Both the position numbers and the translations under genes were made by a program. From SZAS-103 sp964640525 (GTDB lineage Bacteria > Pseudomonadota > Gammaproteobacteria > Xanthomonadales > Xanthomonadaceae), in NCBI GenBank assembly GCA_964640525.1, contig CAZXGS010000048.1, positions 1-26,599 of the forward strand: a stretch of 26,599 bases of DNA. Reading direction: 5' to 3'. Under the pieces are notes generated by a model. It did not search any database. It saw nothing but the letters and a program-made list of their open reading frames with translations, and had not been told where the DNA came from. Positions 22,762-26,599 of the stretch are shown here, in pieces; positions within the stretch are counted from its first letter, which is position 1, and the number at the start of each line of letters is the position of its first letter.

Positions 22762-22916
22762 CCGTTCGTGGTGAGCCTTTCAAATGCCCGTTCGTGGTGA
22801 GCTTTTCAAATGCCCGTTCGTGGTGAGCCTTTCAAATGCCCGTTCGTGGTGAGCCTTTCAAATGCCCGTTCGTGGTGAGCCTTTCAAATGCCCGTTCGTG
22901 GTGAGCTTGTCGAACC
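22762..22916. repeat. 26-base direct tandem repeat, five full units plus a diverged sixth
   Basis: Units start at 22762, 22788, 22814, 22840 and 22866. Each has the form CCGTTCGTGGTGAGCC followed by TTTCAAATGC; the second unit has one change (GAGCT). The sixth (22892-22916) turns into the full palindromic form ending TTGTCGAACC. Another unit plus a partial occurs at 22980-23019. There are no spacers between copies. Confidence 0.92.
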
Positions 22917-22917
22917 A

Positions 22918-23151
22918 CGCTTCTTGCCGCCTCCGCCACGCGCTTCGACCGGCTCAGGGCGAACGGCAAACGGAGACTCCGTTCGTGGTGAGCCTTTCAA
23001 ATGCCCGTTCGTGGTGAGCCAGCCTGCCCTGAGCCTGTCGAAGGGAACCTCGCTTCTTGCCGCGTCCGCCACACCCTTCGACAGGCCTGTCCTGAGCGCA
23101 GTCGAAGGGCTCAGGACGAACGGCAACAGGAGACTCCGTTCGTGGCGAGCC
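22918..23151. repeat. Duplicated compound repeat (two long imperfect copies)
   Basis: Copy A (22918-22994) and copy B (23051-23151) both begin CGCTTCTTGCCGC, then TCCGCCAC, a TTCGA-cored palindrome, GAACGGCAA, and end GAGACTCCGTTCGTGG-GAGCC. B carries about 24 extra bases (around 23080-23108) that are themselves another palindromic repeat piece. So repeats are nested inside a duplicated block. Confidence 0.8.
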
Positions 23152-23298
23152 TGGCGATATCCAAGGGCGAATGGCGCAAACACCGTCGGCGATGCGCAAG
23201 GCCCGGGCTGCGCCTGCGCTGAATGCCGCAACGCTTGCCCCTCCAATCCAACCCTTCACCTGCGGCGAAAAGGATCAACGGGCTCACGCGCGATCCAC

Positions 23299-25985
<2,687 letters not shown>

Positions 25986-25989
<4 letters not shown>

Positions 25990-26599
25990 GCCGCCTGCGC
26001 CTCGTCACGGGTGGACGGCAGGGTGCGCGGGGCGACGTCCGCTACCGCATCGGCGATCGCGCGGATGTGCGCCGGCGTGGTGCCGCAGCAGCCGCCGACC
26101 AGGTTCAGCAGGCCGGCCTGGGCGAACTCGCGCAGCACCCGCGCCATCTCGGCCGGGGTCTCGTCGTAGCCACCGAAGGCATTGGGCAGGCCGGCGTTGG
26201 GATGCGCGCTGACATTGCACGTGGCGACCTGCGCAAGGATGTCGATATGCGCGCGCAGGTCCTTGGCACCGAGCGCGCAGTTCAGGCCGATCGCCAGCGG
26301 CCGCGCGTGGCGGACCGAGTACCAGAATGCGTCGGCGGTCTGCCCGGACAGGGTGCGCCCGGACTTGTCGGTGATCGTGCCCGACACCAGCACCGGCAGG
26401 CGGCAGCCGGCGGCGGCGAAGGCCTCGTCGATGGCGAACAGCGCCGCCTTGGCGTTGAGGGTGTCGAATACCGTCTCCACCATCAGCACATCGGCGCCGC
26501 CTTCGATCAGGCCGTCGGCGGCGTCGCGGTACATCGCCGCCAGCGCGTCGAAGTCGATGTTGCGGAAGCCCGGGTCGTTGACGTCCGGGCTGATCGAGG
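25986..26599 (-). CDS. Methionine synthase homocysteine-binding domain, 5' end outside the window
   Basis: The frame runs open from the window edge (first full codon at 26597) to TGA at 25986-25988. It begins SISPDVNDPGFRNIDFDALAAMYRDAADGLIEGGADVLMVET, which is MetH domain 1; an ATG at 26534 is internal. Three zinc cysteines that bind the homocysteine thiolate are visible: one in GLNCALGAKDL and two in GGCCGTTPAHI. The C-terminus ends shortly after the barrel (PRTLPSTRDEAQAA), exactly where the fused MetH would have its linker. It overlaps the second half by four bases, so the subunits are made in a coupled way. The first part of the barrel and any cobalamin riboswitch lie outside the window. 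Confidence 0.95.

Larger units (their letters stand above)
22444..23298. other. Repeat-rich non-coding region of about 0.85 kb
   Basis: No credible gene is present. The first 180 bases upstream of the papain-like gene must hold its promoter. From about 22627 to 23151 the DNA is a mosaic of palindromic extragenic repeats of two related kinds, one with core TTCGACAGGCTCAGGGCGAA (e.g. 22680-22699, and variants at 22943 and 23075) and one with GTTCGTGGTGAGCTTGTCGA (22894-22913). It also holds a 26-base tandem array. The final 147 bases to the end of metH show no clear hairpin plus T-run. Confidence 0.75.

Noticed and set aside
22762..23019. Possible CRISPR array
   Set aside because: The 26-base units are directly adjacent with no unique spacers, and no cas gene is near. 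It is a plain tandem repeat.

Overview
The window is GC-rich, densely packed bacterial chromosome. Several things point to a gammaproteobacterium of the Xanthomonadaceae/Lysobacteraceae type (Lysobacter, Luteimonas, Xanthomonas relatives): a methionine synthase split into two overlapping genes, several multi-domain c-di-GMP proteins, a Mip-type periplasmic FKBP, a DUF2058 protein, SlyX, and short extragenic palindromes built on a TTCGACAGGCTCA core. Genus is inference; there is no rRNA gene to anchor it. No prophage, transposase, tRNA, rRNA or CRISPR array was found.

Left part (1-6214). The 3' end of an ankyrin-repeat gene is followed by a reverse-strand hicA-type toxin gene without a visible hicB. 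Next comes a forward run of an exported M61 metallopeptidase, an SRPBCC protein and a glutathione S-transferase. A MASE1-PAS-GGDEF diguanylate cyclase with intact active and inhibitory sites ends the block.

Middle left (6328-11390, all reverse). A GcvT-like folate-dependent aminomethyltransferase is followed downstream by a PIN toxin, a ribbon-helix-helix antitoxin and two paralogous FAD oxidoreductases of the phytoene-desaturase/PYROXD2 superfamily. Toxin, antitoxin and first oxidoreductase are chained by two 4-base ATGA overlaps, and the second oxidoreductase follows after 8 bases. A toxin-antitoxin module is thus translationally joined to metabolic genes. A 16-base near-palindrome in front of the toxin is a candidate operator.

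Middle right (11654-16860). This is a c-di-GMP block. An HD-GYP protein whose HD dyad reads FD and a GGDEF-EAL protein with a ruined GGDEF but complete EAL site face two reverse-strand genes. Those two are a receiver protein with a ruined GGDEF and an unusual 13-residue-period charged helix, and a downstream protein of unknown function. In this block only the EAL domain looks catalytically complete.

Right part (17161-26599). An exported FKBP isomerase with a textbook terminator precedes a forward operon: UDP-glucose dehydrogenase, SlyX, DUF2058 protein and a divergent NRAMP-family transporter. A repeat-rich convergent junction (a MITE-like element inside a 14-base inverted repeat) separates it from a reverse gene for a papain-like (YiiX/YebB-type) hydrolase. 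About 0.7 kb of non-coding DNA packed with palindromic repeats and a 26-base tandem array follows. The window closes with the two reverse-strand metH halves, the first cut by the window edge.
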